From: Bacteroidia bacterium
GTDB taxonomy: Bacteria > Bacteroidota > Bacteroidia > Chitinophagales > JAUHXS01
Assembly: GCA_030426955.1 (NCBI GenBank)
Contig: JAUHXS010000007.1
Coordinates: 62,001-126,000 of the forward strand
Direction of reading: 5' to 3'
DNA length: 64,000 bases
Position numbers and translations under genes: made by a program. Below, in pieces: positions 1 to 8,844 of this stretch (position 1 is its first letter; each line of letters begins with the position of its first letter). The notes beneath the pieces are model-generated. The model had not been told where the DNA came from. It made no database searches and worked only from the letters and a program-made list of their open reading frames with translations.

Positions 1-963
1 TTAACAGGCGATACTAGCATTTGTAAAGGGGATACCGTTACCCTTCGAGGGGCAAATGCAATAGATTATGAGTGGCTACCTGCAAACCTGATTTTAGGGA
101 ACAATGATATACCTCAAGTAAGTAGCATTTCTGATACTTCTGTTCGCTATAATTTGGTGTTTGCGTATCAATACTGTGGTAATGATACGCAAAGTGTTTT
201 AGTGACAGTTGATAGTCCCTCGTTTGAAGTTTTTCAGGATAGTGTGATTTGTATTGGCGATAATGTGCTATTGTATGTTGAAGGAGATACAAACAATAGC
301 TACAATTGGTCCCCATTAGAAGATTTAACAATACTCAGTAATGACTCCGCATTGGTAGAGCCTAGTACGACCAGAACATATTATGTGACTGGAGAAAACA
401 CGTTAGGTTGTAATAAAACAGATTCAGTGCTCATTCGGGTAGTTTCTTTGGCTGGGCTTGATGCATTAGAAGATACTTCCATTGCTTTAGGTTCAAGTAT
501 TGTATTATCAGATTACCCTAGTGATCTTATTTATGCATGGACTCCTTCTGATTATCTTGACTGTGCAGATTGTCCTCGGCCTACTAGTACTCCTGATGAC
601 AATATTTTATATACTGTTGTCATTACAGATAGCTTGAACGTTTGTATGGCAAGAGATTCAATGATGATTACTGTAGTCAATCCTTACTTAGATATTCCTT
701 CTGCTTTTAGTCCAAATGATGATGACAAAAATGATGTTTTTATGCCAATTCAGGAAGGAGTAAAAGAAATACAAATTTTTGAAATATATAATAGGTGGGG
801 GCAATTGGTCTTTTCTACTAGTCAAGTTAATACTGGTTGGGACGGTACACATAATGGAGAAATTCAGCCTATTGGTATCTATACATATGTTTTTAAAGCT
901 ACCCTTTTTGGAGAAAACGATACTGATATTGAACGAAATGGTGTAGTTACCTTGCTAAAGTAG
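1..963 (+). CDS. T9SS type B sorting-domain protein with PKD/Ig-like modules (5' end missing)
   Basis: The reading frame is open from base 1, so only the last 320 residues are seen; the start lies outside the window. The visible part has two or three repeated beta-sandwich-like modules, each with an opening of the kind C-x-G-D-x-V-x-L followed by a Y-x-W-x-P motif, typical of PKD/Ig-like domains in secreted Bacteroidota adhesins. The last ~85 residues begin with SAFSPNDDDKNDVF, then IYNRWGQLVF and WDGT, the hallmarks of the gliding-motility-associated C-terminal (type B) sorting domain. Such proteins are exported by the type IX system and held on the surface or released. The ligand is unknown. 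The T9SS core genes lie 28-33 kb downstream. Confidence 0.88.
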   Translation, partial: LTGDTSICKGDTVTLRGANAIDYEWLPANLILGNNDIPQVSSISDTSVRYNLVFAYQYCGNDTQSVLVTVDSPSFEVFQDSVICIGDNVLLYVEGDTNNSYNWSPLEDLTILSNDSALVEPSTTRTYYVTGENTLGCNKTDSVLIRVVSLAGLDALEDTSIALGSSIVLSDYPSDLIYAWTPSDYLDCADCPRPTSTPDDNILYTVVITDSLNVCMARDSMMITVVNPYLDIPSAFSPNDDDKNDVFMPIQEGVKEIQIFEIYNRWGQLVFSTSQVNTGWDGTHNGEIQPIGIYTYVFKATLFGENDTDIERNGVVTLLK

Positions 964-1016
964 TAACTTCGTAAAATCTTAATAAACGCTCATACAAGCG
1001 TCTATTTCCTTTCAAT

Positions 1017-1073
1017 ATAGAGTGGAATAGATATCAGGTACCATTCTATTTAATTAGACATCTTTTATTTTTG
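1017..1073 (+). promoter_or_regulatory. Stem-loop and candidate promoter upstream of the OmpA lipoprotein
   Basis: A 9-bp stem containing one G-U pair (1017-1025 with 1041-1049, 15-nt loop) lies downstream of the preceding gene's stop. It is followed by TATTTTTG at 1066-1073, which fits the Bacteroidota -7 consensus TAnnTTTG. The stem may end the upstream transcript and the -7 box may start the OmpA transcript, leaving about 95 nt of leader. No convincing -33 TTTG was found. Confidence 0.3.
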
Positions 1074-1174
1074 TTTGTGAATAATTATTTGAAATAATCC
1101 TTATTGATACAAGCATTTAGCAATAACTTTAAGCTTAATATTGGACTATTCAAAGCTTGAATAAATTATAAATC

Positions 1175-2182
1175 ATGAACTCAAAACTAATCCAAAGATT
1201 ATTTTTTTTGTGTAGTATAATCTCTTTTTTCTACGCTTGTGTACCAGCTAATAAGCTTCAAGATGAAGAAGCTGCAAGGAGAAGAGCAGAAGAGGAAAGT
1301 TCCAATTGTAGAGAAAAGTTACAGCAAGCCTTACAAGATGCCGAGAATAAAAGTAAACTTTTAAGTGAAGCGGAAAAGTCAATCAAAGAATTGGTAGAAG
1401 ATACAGCAACGCTTTCTTCTCAATACAGCCGAATGAAGGCCATGAATAAAGATCTTGATGCACTTTATGATAAGGTAATTGCTCAAAATAAAGATCTCTT
1501 GAATACGAGTACAATAGAAAATCAAAAACTAAGCATTGAGCTAGAAAATAAAGAAGAAGAGCTAGAAAAAGAAGCTGAAAAACTAAAAGCTTTAGAAGCT
1601 TCTTTGAAAAAGAAAGAATCTGATATTGATGCCTTAAATAAAAGCCTAAGCTCAAGAGAAGCTAAAGTAAAAGAGCTAGAGGATGTATTGAAGAAGAAGG
1701 ACGAGGCGACATTGGCATTAAAGAAAAAAATCAATGATGCGCTACTTGGTTTTGAAGGAGATCTTACTGTTAAGCAAAAAAATGGCAAAGTCTATGTATC
1801 TATTTCCGAAAAGCTGCTATTTCAATCTGGCCGAACAGAAGTTGACCCTAAAGGAAAAGAGGCGTTGGAAAAAGTAGCGCAAGTATTGAAGAAAAATGAT
1901 GACATTAATGTTCTTATCGAAGGACATACAGATAGTATCCCGATGACACCTAACGCTAGAATAAAAGATAACTGGGATCTAAGTGTACTGCGTGCAACAT
2001 CCATCGTGAAAATATTAACCGATTATGGTGTCGACCCTAAGAAAGTTTCAGCATCTGGTAGAGGAGAGTTCTTTCCTGTAGCTGATAATGCAGATAAAGA
2101 TGGAAGGGCAAAGAACAGAAGAACGGAAATTATATTGACACCCAAGTTGGATGAGTTGTTGCAAATATTAGGTTCGAATTAG
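1175..2182 (+). CDS. OmpA-family lipoprotein with long coiled coil
   Basis: 335 residues. The signal peptide ends in a lipobox (FFYAC, Cys22), so the protein should be lipid-anchored. Residues 30-195 are Lys/Glu/Leu-rich and predicted as a long coiled coil. Residues 210-325 form an OmpA-like peptidoglycan-binding domain with the motifs EGHTDS (249-254) and NRRTEI (314-319), which in the family grip meso-diaminopimelate. Likely role: a spacer that tethers the outer membrane to the wall, comparable in layout to Pal with an inserted coiled coil. The gene is monocistronic; its stop overlaps the convergent recN stop by 4 bp. Substrate specificity is inferred from the family. Confidence 0.88.
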   Translation: MNSKLIQRLFFLCSIISFFYACVPANKLQDEEAARRRAEEESSNCREKLQQALQDAENKSKLLSEAEKSIKELVEDTATLSSQYSRMKAMNKDLDALYDKVIAQNKDLLNTSTIENQKLSIELENKEEELEKEAEKLKALEASLKKKESDIDALNKSLSSREAKVKELEDVLKKKDEATLALKKKINDALLGFEGDLTVKQKNGKVYVSISEKLLFQSGRTEVDPKGKEALEKVAQVLKKNDDINVLIEGHTDSIPMTPNARIKDNWDLSVLRATSIVKILTDYGVDPKKVSASGRGEFFPVADNADKDGRAKNRRTEIILTPKLDELLQILGSN

Positions 2183-3840
2183 GATAAGCTAATCAGTTCC
2201 TTGGCATTGTTGATAGCAGCCTCAGTGGGCTGCTCTCCACTAAGCATCTTAGCTAGTTCAACGATTCGTTCTTCTTCACCCAAGAGCTTCACTTTTGTGT
2301 TGGTATGATTTTTTGAGTCATCCTTATAAACAAAGTAGTGTTGATTTCCCTTGCTCGCTATTTGAGGCAGATGAGTAATACAGACCACCTGATGCGCTTT
2401 AGATAGTGTGTTTAATATTTTGCCAACTTTGAGTGCTACTTCACCACTAATACCTGTATCAATCTCATCAAAAACTAGAGTGGGCAAAGCTGTTGAAGAA
2501 GCTATTTGAGATTTTAGAGCTAGCATCAATCGAGACAATTCCCCCCCAGAGGCGACCTTGTGTAAGGGTTTGAAATCACCACCTTTATTCGCCGAAAATA
2601 AAAACTGAACCTTATCAATTCCAGATGAAGTTAGCCTGCTCTCATCCGAGCTTTGATCAACTTTTAATTGTGCATGAGGCATACCAACATCATGTAATAG
2701 CTCATTAACAGCCGATGCAAGTTTGGGAGCATTTTGCCCCCTATTCTTAGATAGCTCCTGAGCTAAGATAAGTACCTCTGCATTTAGGTCTTTTATTATT
2801 TCTTTTAACTGTTCGATTTCCTCTGATGAAGAAGCGGCTCCATTTACCTTTGAGCGTATTTCTTCTCTTATATTGATTAAGTCTTGAACAGTACTCGCAG
2901 AATGCTTTTTTTGTAGTCGATACAAGGTGTCTAACCTATTGTTTAGCTCATCAATGAGTTGTTCGTCATAAATTGTCTCTTGCTCTAGCCTATCAATATC
3001 TGTTGCGATATCGCTTATTTCAATATAGCTTTTATCCAATCGCTCTGATAAGGAAGCAAGACTGCTGTCCAGTTTTGCAGCGCTCTTAAGTTGACTGGAT
3101 ACCTCGTTTAATGCTCCCGCAATAGATAGGTCACTTTGGGACAAAGCCCCAGAAATTTGCGATAACTTTGACTTTATTTCTTCGGCATTGTTTAAGCGCT
3201 TTAGGTCTTCTTCCAGTTTATCCTGATCTATTTCTTCCAGACTTGCTTCTTCCAGTTCATTGAGTTGAAATTGAAAATATTCTAAGTCTTGCTCTACCTT
3301 GTTTTGTTCTTCAATTAGAGCATTCAATTTCTTCTTTTCTGTTGTAAAGGTTTTGTAAATGTCTTGATAGATATCTAACGATTTTTGGTTTCCTGCTATA
3401 GCGTCAATCGCCTTTATTTGGAAAATCTCACTACTCAATTCCAATGTTTCATGTTGTGCATGCAAATCGACTAACTGATCAGTCAACTCTTTTAAAACAG
3501 CTAATGTTACAGGTGTATCATTGACAAAAGCTCTTGACTTTCCTGAAGGAGCAATTTCTCTTCTGATTATAGAATGCTGATCATAATCTAAGTCTTCTCT
3601 CTCAAATAGCTCTTTTAAACGGTAGTTTTTAATATTAAAAGAACCTTCGATAATACATTTCTTCTCTTTGTCTAATAAAACAGAAGTGTCTGCTCTTTGA
3701 CCTAAGATGAGTGCCAAAGCACCCAGCATAATAGACTTCCCAGCCCCCGTTTCACCTGTTATGATGGTAAGTTGATCAGACAAGGTAATGTCTAAATCTT
3801 CTATAATAGCATAGTTCTTTATGGAAAGCTTTTGCAGCAT
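2179..3840 (-). CDS. recN: DNA repair ATPase RecN
   Basis: 553 residues, the usual RecN length. An SMC-like ATPase that helps double-strand-break repair. The N-terminus carries Walker A GETGAGKS (29-36) within the RecF/RecN fold. A central coiled-coil region spans roughly 160-375. The C-terminal half has the ABC signature SGGELSRLML and Walker B LVFDEIDTGISG. It is the last gene of bamD-rpoZ-coaBC-DUF4835-recN, 1 bp after DUF4835, an order widespread in Bacteroidota. It is probably cotranscribed with these housekeeping genes; no LexA-like box was seen in front of it. Confidence 0.96.
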   Translation of the reverse strand: MLQKLSIKNYAIIEDLDITLSDQLTIITGETGAGKSIMLGALALILGQRADTSVLLDKEKKCIIEGSFNIKNYRLKELFEREDLDYDQHSIIRREIAPSGKSRAFVNDTPVTLAVLKELTDQLVDLHAQHETLELSSEIFQIKAIDAIAGNQKSLDIYQDIYKTFTTEKKKLNALIEEQNKVEQDLEYFQFQLNELEEASLEEIDQDKLEEDLKRLNNAEEIKSKLSQISGALSQSDLSIAGALNEVSSQLKSAAKLDSSLASLSERLDKSYIEISDIATDIDRLEQETIYDEQLIDELNNRLDTLYRLQKKHSASTVQDLINIREEIRSKVNGAASSSEEIEQLKEIIKDLNAEVLILAQELSKNRGQNAPKLASAVNELLHDVGMPHAQLKVDQSSDESRLTSSGIDKVQFLFSANKGGDFKPLHKVASGGELSRLMLALKSQIASSTALPTLVFDEIDTGISGEVALKVGKILNTLSKAHQVVCITHLPQIASKGNQHYFVYKDDSKNHTNTKVKLLGEEERIVELAKMLSGEQPTEAAINNAKELISLS

Positions 3841-3841
3841 C

Positions 3842-4744
3842 TTACTTCTTAAGAATCTTTTTGTATTGGTTGCTTCGAGTAGGGTCTACTCTTTGAAGAA
3901 TCTCAACTGCTTCATCCTTTTCTTCTTGTGGTGCACTTGAAAAAATACCAACTAGCTCTTCAGACTTGGCATTAAAGAAAGTTCTTAATATTACGGTATT
4001 CCTGAAGTTTCTATTGATTTCGTCCATCTGTCTCAAAGACTCTAAAATGGTTTTTCTTGCTTTGTTGGGATCTTTATACATTACATCCATTCCTTGTCTG
4101 TGGTACTTATAAATGGCATTTCTAAATTGGTCGTACTTTGTATTGACAAAATTTTCTGCCATCCAATATCTATTGCTATTACCGTCGATTGCTTTCCATC
4201 CAGACTCTGGTCGGTTTTGAGCATTATTAACTATGTTTTGAGCCTTCTGAAAATAAACTGTTCCACCATTAGGAGAAAAACTATCATAATCTAAGCCAAG
4301 TGCAATATAGGTATAGAAAGCAAGAATAGAAGTCAGGTTGGACACAAAGGCCTCATCCGTATATATCAGTGGTTGGTATTGCTCGTATGAAAATTCTATA
4401 TCATTGTCGATATGATTGAAAAGCACCGTATTATAGTTGCTATTGTGTACTGGTCGAGCAGATTTTACAGTTATTTTTGCTTTGAAATAGCTTGCTGAAA
4501 CCTCCTCTGTAATATTAATCAAGATATTAAGCTCTATCTTTTCTTCTTCTTTGTAAATATCGTTTGTCCACTTTCGACCATTCATCATTTCAAAAATGGA
4601 AGTCTTCAGTACTTCAAATACTTGCGGATCATTTATTTGAAGTTTTGGCACGGCGATTTCAATACCACATTTAACATCCTGAGCATTGCCCTGGAATATT
4701 AAAACAAAAAATGTAATTAGAAGTAGTATTGACCTTTGAAGCAT
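3842..4744 (-). CDS. DUF4835 family exported protein (probable T9SS-associated, PorD-like)
   Basis: The frame opens at 4786, but the ATG at 4744 gives a clean signal peptide (MLQRSILLLITFFVLIFQ, cleavage near GNAQ) and starts 1 bp after coaBC stops, so I use it; 300 residues. The body begins DVKCGIEIAVPKLQ and contains YTDEAFVSNLTSILAFYTYI and GLDYDSF, typical of DUF4835. The family is almost confined to Bacteroidota and sits between coaBC and recN. I recall members being labelled PorD, a type IX secretion-related protein; that link is from memory and its mechanism is unclear. Predicted periplasmic or outer-membrane-associated; no lipobox. Confidence 0.85.
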   Translation of the reverse strand: MLQRSILLLITFFVLIFQGNAQDVKCGIEIAVPKLQINDPQVFEVLKTSIFEMMNGRKWTNDIYKEEEKIELNILINITEEVSASYFKAKITVKSARPVHNSNYNTVLFNHIDNDIEFSYEQYQPLIYTDEAFVSNLTSILAFYTYIALGLDYDSFSPNGGTVYFQKAQNIVNNAQNRPESGWKAIDGNSNRYWMAENFVNTKYDQFRNAIYKYHRQGMDVMYKDPNKARKTILESLRQMDEINRNFRNTVILRTFFNAKSEELVGIFSSAPQEEKDEAVEILQRVDPTRSNQYKKILKK

Positions 4745-4745
4745 A

Positions 4746-5945
4746 TTACAATATACCATTAATATAAGAAGCAATATCAAGTGCAACTGCTTCTTTATGT
4801 TTTAACTGATATTTTTTAATATTATTATTGCTTACAATAGTTACTTGGTTAGTATCATATTGAAATCCAGATTCAGGATTTTGGAGTGAGTTTAAAATAA
4901 TCAAGTCAGCATTTTTCTTTTTTAACTTTTCTTTGGCATTGTTGAGTTCATTATTAGTTTCCAATGCGAAGCCCACTAGCAGTTGCTTTTTCTTTTTCTT
5001 GCCCATTTCGGCCAAGATGTCTTTTGTCTTTTTTAGCTTCAGGCTAAGCTTATCTGATTGCTTTTTGATTTTCTGCTTTGAGGGATCTTCGATTGTGTAA
5101 TCTGCCACTGCTGCAGACATTATAGCTATATCACACTTTTTGTAATGCTCCATGCATGATTGATACATCTCATTCGCAGAATCAACATTTATTCTATTTA
5201 TACTATTATCTAGCTCAAGGTTACCAACTGGACCTGAGACTAAAGTAACAGCTGCGCCATATTCGGCAAAGACATTGGCTAGGGAAAAACCCATTTTTCC
5301 AGAGGAGTGATTGCTGATGTATCGGACGGGATCGATCGCTTCTCTCGTTGGACCAGCAGAAATCAAAACCGTTTTCCCAGCTAGTTTTGGAAGCTTAGTT
5401 TTTTTTTTAGTATTCTTCTGAAGAATGGAAACTATTTCCTCAGGCTCCGCCATTCTGCCTTCTCCCTCTAAACCGCTGGCAAGTTCACCTTTGCCAACAT
5501 TGATGATGTTATTGCCAAACTCTTTTAGTGACTTCAGGTTTTTTTGTGTCGCTGCGTGTTGATACATATCCAGGTCCATAGCAGGAGCAACATAGACTGG
5601 GCATTTTGCAGACAAGTAAGTTGCTAGTAATATGTTATCACAAATACCGTTAGCCATTTTTGCAATTGTATTAGAGGTAGCCGGGGCAACCAGCATTATA
5701 TCTGCCCATAGTCCAAGTTCAACATGGTTATTCCAATTGCCAGAAGATTTTTCGGAAAATTCTGTAAAGACTTTGCTTTTAGATAGTGTTCCAAAAGTCA
5801 AGGGTGCAACAAAATCACATGCATCATTAGTCATGATAACTCTGACATCTGCACCTTCTTTAACTAGAAGCCGTACTAAAAAAGCAGATTTGTATGCTGC
5901 TATGCTACCTGTAACTCCAAGGAGTATTTTCTTACCCTTGAGCAT
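4746..5945 (-). CDS. coaBC: Bifunctional phosphopantothenoylcysteine decarboxylase / phosphopantothenate-cysteine ligase
   Basis: 399 residues, full length for CoaBC (Dfp). It couples 4'-phosphopantothenate to cysteine and decarboxylates the product, two steps of coenzyme A synthesis. The N-terminal flavoprotein half shows GVTGSIAAYKS, the HVELGLWAD segment with the active-site His, and PAMDLDMY. The CoaB half begins near residue 190 with LISAGPTREAIDPVRYISN, HSSGKMG and SAAVADY. Asp in PAMDLDM, where many enzymes have Asn, is to my recollection common in Bacteroidota and need not mean loss of activity. The gene is 12 bp downstream of rpoZ. Confidence 0.96.
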   Translation of the reverse strand: MLKGKKILLGVTGSIAAYKSAFLVRLLVKEGADVRVIMTNDACDFVAPLTFGTLSKSKVFTEFSEKSSGNWNNHVELGLWADIMLVAPATSNTIAKMANGICDNILLATYLSAKCPVYVAPAMDLDMYQHAATQKNLKSLKEFGNNIINVGKGELASGLEGEGRMAEPEEIVSILQKNTKKKTKLPKLAGKTVLISAGPTREAIDPVRYISNHSSGKMGFSLANVFAEYGAAVTLVSGPVGNLELDNSINRINVDSANEMYQSCMEHYKKCDIAIMSAAVADYTIEDPSKQKIKKQSDKLSLKLKKTKDILAEMGKKKKKQLLVGFALETNNELNNAKEKLKKKNADLIILNSLQNPESGFQYDTNQVTIVSNNNIKKYQLKHKEAVALDIASYINGIL

Positions 5946-5957
5946 GTTGTGAATTTC

Positions 5958-6290
5958 TTAGGCTTCGTCTGCCTTTCTGAAATAAATCTTGTCTTCGATA
6001 AATTCTTGAGTAGCCAATAAAGTAGAATTAGGCATTCTCTCGTAGAATTTAGAAATTTCGATTTGCTCGCTATTCTCAAAGATTTCTTCTAAGTTGTCAC
6101 TTGTTGGAGCAAATTCTTCCAATTTAGAGTGCAATTCTTCTTTTACGCTGCTAGAGATTTGATTAGCTCTTTTTGAGATAACACACATTGCTTTATAAAC
6201 ATTTCCTGTTTTCTTGCCTAAACTTGTGACATCTCTTGTTTGAATTGAAGAAGAAATAGATTTCAATTCTTGCTTGTTGATCATGCTCAT
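5958..6290 (-). CDS. rpoZ: RNA polymerase omega subunit (Bacteroidota type)
   Basis: 110 residues. Omega helps fold and stabilise the beta' subunit. The Bacteroidota form is longer and diverged; the visible core is RDVTSLGKKTGNVYKAMCVISKRANQ, matching the omega/Rpb6 helix that contacts beta'. Its start codon overlaps the bamD stop by one base. Met3 is a second possible start. The position between bamD and coaBC is the strongest support for the assignment. A spoT/relA gene, the usual proteobacterial neighbour, is not present. Confidence 0.85.
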   Translation of the reverse strand: MSMINKQELKSISSSIQTRDVTSLGKKTGNVYKAMCVISKRANQISSSVKEELHSKLEEFAPTSDNLEEIFENSEQIEISKFYERMPNSTLLATQEFIEDKIYFRKADEA

Positions 6291-7105
6291 TACCCTAGCT
6301 TTTTTATGTTTTCTGCCGACTCACTGTACATCTTCTCTGCGTCTTTGATGTATTTACTGGTCGGAAACTTATCAATAAATTTATAATATGCTTCCAATGC
6401 TTTTTGGTAGCGCTCTTTCTTTTTACTGACAACGCTATTTTGCGCTAAATAGTAAAAAGAGCGTAAAGTTAAGAAATAAATCTCTTCCTTTTCTTCTATA
6501 TCGGGAAAATCTTTTAAGATTTGTTCAGAATACTTAGCTGCTGCCTTGTACTTTTCCAAGTCGAAATAGAGTTTGGCGTTATGAAGTGCTTTCATTTCAA
6601 GCTTTCTTCTCATTTGATCAATTAACTTATTACACTCCTCAATTCTTTCACTTTCAGGGTATAAGGATGCAAATAGCTGAAAAGCTTCTATGGCCTTATA
6701 GGTGTTGGTTTGATCAAGATTAGCACTGGGGGAACTCAGGTAATAACAGTAAGCGAACTGAAATTGCGCTTCTTCTGTATAATCTCCGACAGGGTGACTT
6801 TTTGTGAAACTTTTAAAATAGTAAGCCGCTAAAATATAATTTCCCATGCCATAGTGACAATATGCATAGTAAAAGCTGATATCTTCAATGCTTTTTGTCC
6901 CCTTATAAGCGGTAATGAGCTCCTCAAATAATGGTTGAGCTTTAAAATAATCGCCCTTATTATAGTATTCTTTAGCTTTGGTTAGCTTATAGTCTAAGTC
7001 ATTGCTTTTTAGAACCTTTTGGTATGGGTCACAACTGCTAAATGTAATAACTGCAATGCTTAGCAATAAAAAGGAGTAGCACGGTATTTGAGGTAGTAGT
7101 TTCAT
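6290..7105 (-). CDS. bamD: Outer membrane assembly lipoprotein BamD
   Basis: 271 residues. A lipobox at the signal-peptide end (FSSC, followed by DPYQKVLKS) predicts a lipoprotein. The rest is a run of TPR-like helical pairs (for example LTKAKEYYNKGDYFKAQPLFEE split over residues ~40-60, then YYAYCHYGMGNYILAAYYF). BamD is the essential partner of BamA in inserting beta-barrel proteins. First gene of a five-gene operon. A -7 element lies only about 12 bp ahead of the start, giving a very short leader. Confidence 0.93.
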   Translation of the reverse strand: MKLLPQIPCYSFLLLSIAVITFSSCDPYQKVLKSNDLDYKLTKAKEYYNKGDYFKAQPLFEELITAYKGTKSIEDISFYYAYCHYGMGNYILAAYYFKSFTKSHPVGDYTEEAQFQFAYCYYLSSPSANLDQTNTYKAIEAFQLFASLYPESERIEECNKLIDQMRRKLEMKALHNAKLYFDLEKYKAAAKYSEQILKDFPDIEEKEEIYFLTLRSFYYLAQNSVVSKKKERYQKALEAYYKFIDKFPTSKYIKDAEKMYSESAENIKKLG

Positions 7106-7116
7106 TTAACGGATCG

Positions 7117-7124
7117 CAAAGCTA
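7117..7124 (-). promoter_or_regulatory. -7 promoter element of the bamD operon
   Basis: On the minus strand the bases read TAGCTTTG, a full match to the Bacteroidota -7 consensus TAnnTTTG. The bamD start codon is 12 bp downstream, so the transcript would be nearly leaderless. No clear -33 TTTG at the expected 19-20 bp distance. Confidence 0.45.
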
Positions 7125-7237
7125 TCAATAATGGATTAGATATTGAAGTCTAGCTAGAGAATATTCTTTTTATGTATAATTTTCTATACAAATAACGTAA
7201 AATTAAGCTGGTTGTTATGTCTTATGGTAAAAAAATA

Positions 7238-7269
7238 TTTGACCGATTACCTTTTTAGTCTTAACTTTG
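7238..7269 (+). promoter_or_regulatory. Promoter of the alpha-oxoamine synthase gene
   Basis: TTTG at 7238-7241 and TAACTTTG at 7262-7269, separated by 20 bp, match both the -33 and -7 elements of the Bacteroidota housekeeping promoter. Start of translation is 30 bp further on. The rest of the 193-bp divergent gap holds a perfect 10-bp palindrome TCTAGCTAGA (7149-7158) and a 6-bp AT stem (7173-7190) of unknown meaning. Confidence 0.65.
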
Positions 7270-7298
7270 CGCAACCCAATTAAAAATCAAAACAACTT

Positions 7299-8540
7299 AT
7301 GGATTTATTTGAAAAGCTACATATGTCTAAGAGTCCGCTAGGACAACATTCAGATTTTGCACATGGTTACTTCATGTTTCCAAAGCTAGAAGGAGATCTT
7401 GGAAACCGAATGATGTTTAGAGGAAAAGAAAAGATTGTTTGGAGTATTAACAATTACCTAGGGTTAGCTAATCATCCTGAAATAAGAAAAGTAGATGCGG
7501 ATGCTGGAGTAGAATGGGGCATGGCCTACCCGATGGGTGCAAGAATGATGACTGGTAACACGAGCTATCATGAACAATTAGAAGATGAATTGTCTAAGTT
7601 TGTAAAGAAGCCTGATACAATCTTATTCAACTATGGTTATATGGGTATTATGTCAGCTATCGATTGTCTCTTAGACAGGCGAGATGTAGTGGTTTATGAT
7701 GCGGAGTCTCATGCTTGCATTGTTGATGGCGTAAGGTTGCATCAAGGAAAGCGCTTCGTTTTTGCTCATAATGATATAGCGAATCTCGATAAGCAATTAG
7801 CTAGAGCAACGGATTGGGTTAAAAATAGTGGTGGTGCTATTATGGTGATCACCGAAGGTGTATTTGGAATGGGTGGAGACCAAGGTAAATTAAAAGAAAT
7901 TGTTTCCTTGAAGCAAAAATATCAATTCCGTTTGATGGTGGATGATGCGCATGGTTTTGGTACAATGGGAAAAACTGGGGCTGGTACGCACGAGGAGCAA
8001 GGTGTTGAAGAAGAAGTGGATATTTACTTCTCTACTTTTGCAAAGTCTATGGCAAGTATTGGCGCTTTTATGTCTGCAGACGAAAAAGTCATAGAGTATT
8101 TAAGATATAACATCAGGTCTCAAATTTTTGCAAAGTCTTTGCCAATGCCGTTGGTAATTGGAAACCTTAAGAGACTGGAGTTATTAAAAAACAAACCTGA
8201 GTTGAAAGAGAACTTATGGAAAAATGTAAATAAGCTTCAAAAGGGATTAAAAAGCAGAGGATTCAATTTAGGTGCAAGTAATACTTGTGTAACCCCAGTG
8301 TACTTAAATGGTGGTATTCCTGAGGCGGCTAACTTGATATTTGACTTAAGAGAAAACTTTGATATCTTCTGTTCAGTGGTTACTTACCCTGTAATACCAA
8401 AAGGGCAGTTGTTATTAAGGTTGATCCCAACGTCTGTCCATACAGATGAGGATATTAATGCAACGCTAGATGCTTTCTCTGAAGTTCAGAAAAAACTGAA
8501 AGCTGGTGAGTACGAAACGGAAAAGGTCGTTAATATATAG
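7299..8540 (+). CDS. PLP-dependent alpha-oxoamine synthase (serine palmitoyltransferase or cysteate acyltransferase type)
   Basis: 413 residues. The family condenses an amino acid with an acyl-CoA with loss of CO2. Seen here: PLP-stacking His138 (DAESHAC), PLP-binding DDAHGFG (215-221) and the Schiff-base Lys249 in STFAKSMASIGAF. This STFAKSM form resembles Bacteroidota serine palmitoyltransferases and the related enzymes that use cysteate to make capnine-type sulfonolipids; glycine-using (Kbl) or alanine-using (BioF) enzymes are less likely. Sequence reading alone cannot settle serine versus cysteate. Soluble cytosolic enzyme feeding membrane lipid synthesis. It has its own promoter and is followed by the small histone-like gene. 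Confidence 0.85.
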   Translation: MDLFEKLHMSKSPLGQHSDFAHGYFMFPKLEGDLGNRMMFRGKEKIVWSINNYLGLANHPEIRKVDADAGVEWGMAYPMGARMMTGNTSYHEQLEDELSKFVKKPDTILFNYGYMGIMSAIDCLLDRRDVVVYDAESHACIVDGVRLHQGKRFVFAHNDIANLDKQLARATDWVKNSGGAIMVITEGVFGMGGDQGKLKEIVSLKQKYQFRLMVDDAHGFGTMGKTGAGTHEEQGVEEEVDIYFSTFAKSMASIGAFMSADEKVIEYLRYNIRSQIFAKSLPMPLVIGNLKRLELLKNKPELKENLWKNVNKLQKGLKSRGFNLGASNTCVTPVYLNGGIPEAANLIFDLRENFDIFCSVVTYPVIPKGQLLLRLIPTSVHTDEDINATLDAFSEVQKKLKAGEYETEKVVNI

Positions 8541-8604
8541 TATATTTTTTGACTATATGTAAATACTTTTTTAAATTGCACACATTCACCATGTCAGCTT
8601 TCTT

Positions 8605-8775
8605 ATGAGTACTCATTATGAACAAATTAAGCAGTTGATTTTAGAAAGTGAGGCTGATGTCGTAAAATTTTACGAGAAGGGGAATAAATCGGCTGGAGTT
8701 AGAATTAGAAGATCGATGCAAAATGTCAAGACCTTGGCTCAGGAGTTGAGGAAAGACGTTTTAGATAAACGTTGA
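8605..8775 (+). CDS. Histone H1-like small basic protein
   Basis: 56 residues. The N-terminal half is YEQIKQLILESEADVVKFY followed by the Lys/Arg-rich GNKSAGVRIRRSMQ and a helix ending in LRKDVLDKR. This matches the short 'histone H1' (Hc1-like) proteins encoded once in most Bacteroidota genomes, thought to bind DNA as nucleoid proteins. ATG at 8605 is the only sensible start, since an upstream ATG at 8591 hits a stop after five codons. The gene is 64 bp after the oxoamine synthase on the same strand and may share its transcript. DNA binding is inferred from the family and charge. Confidence 0.8.
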   Translation: MSTHYEQIKQLILESEADVVKFYEKGNKSAGVRIRRSMQNVKTLAQELRKDVLDKR

Positions 8776-8844
8776 TTATTCTCAAGAGTCAATTTCGGAA
8801 GGAAATTTTCCGTGCACTTCTTTAAAGGCAGTAGAAAAGTGATG

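Noticed and set aside
5550-5600. CoaBC inactivation because of PAMDLDM instead of PAMN
   Set aside because: This variation is, as far as I recall, normal in Bacteroidota, and the rest of both domains is intact.
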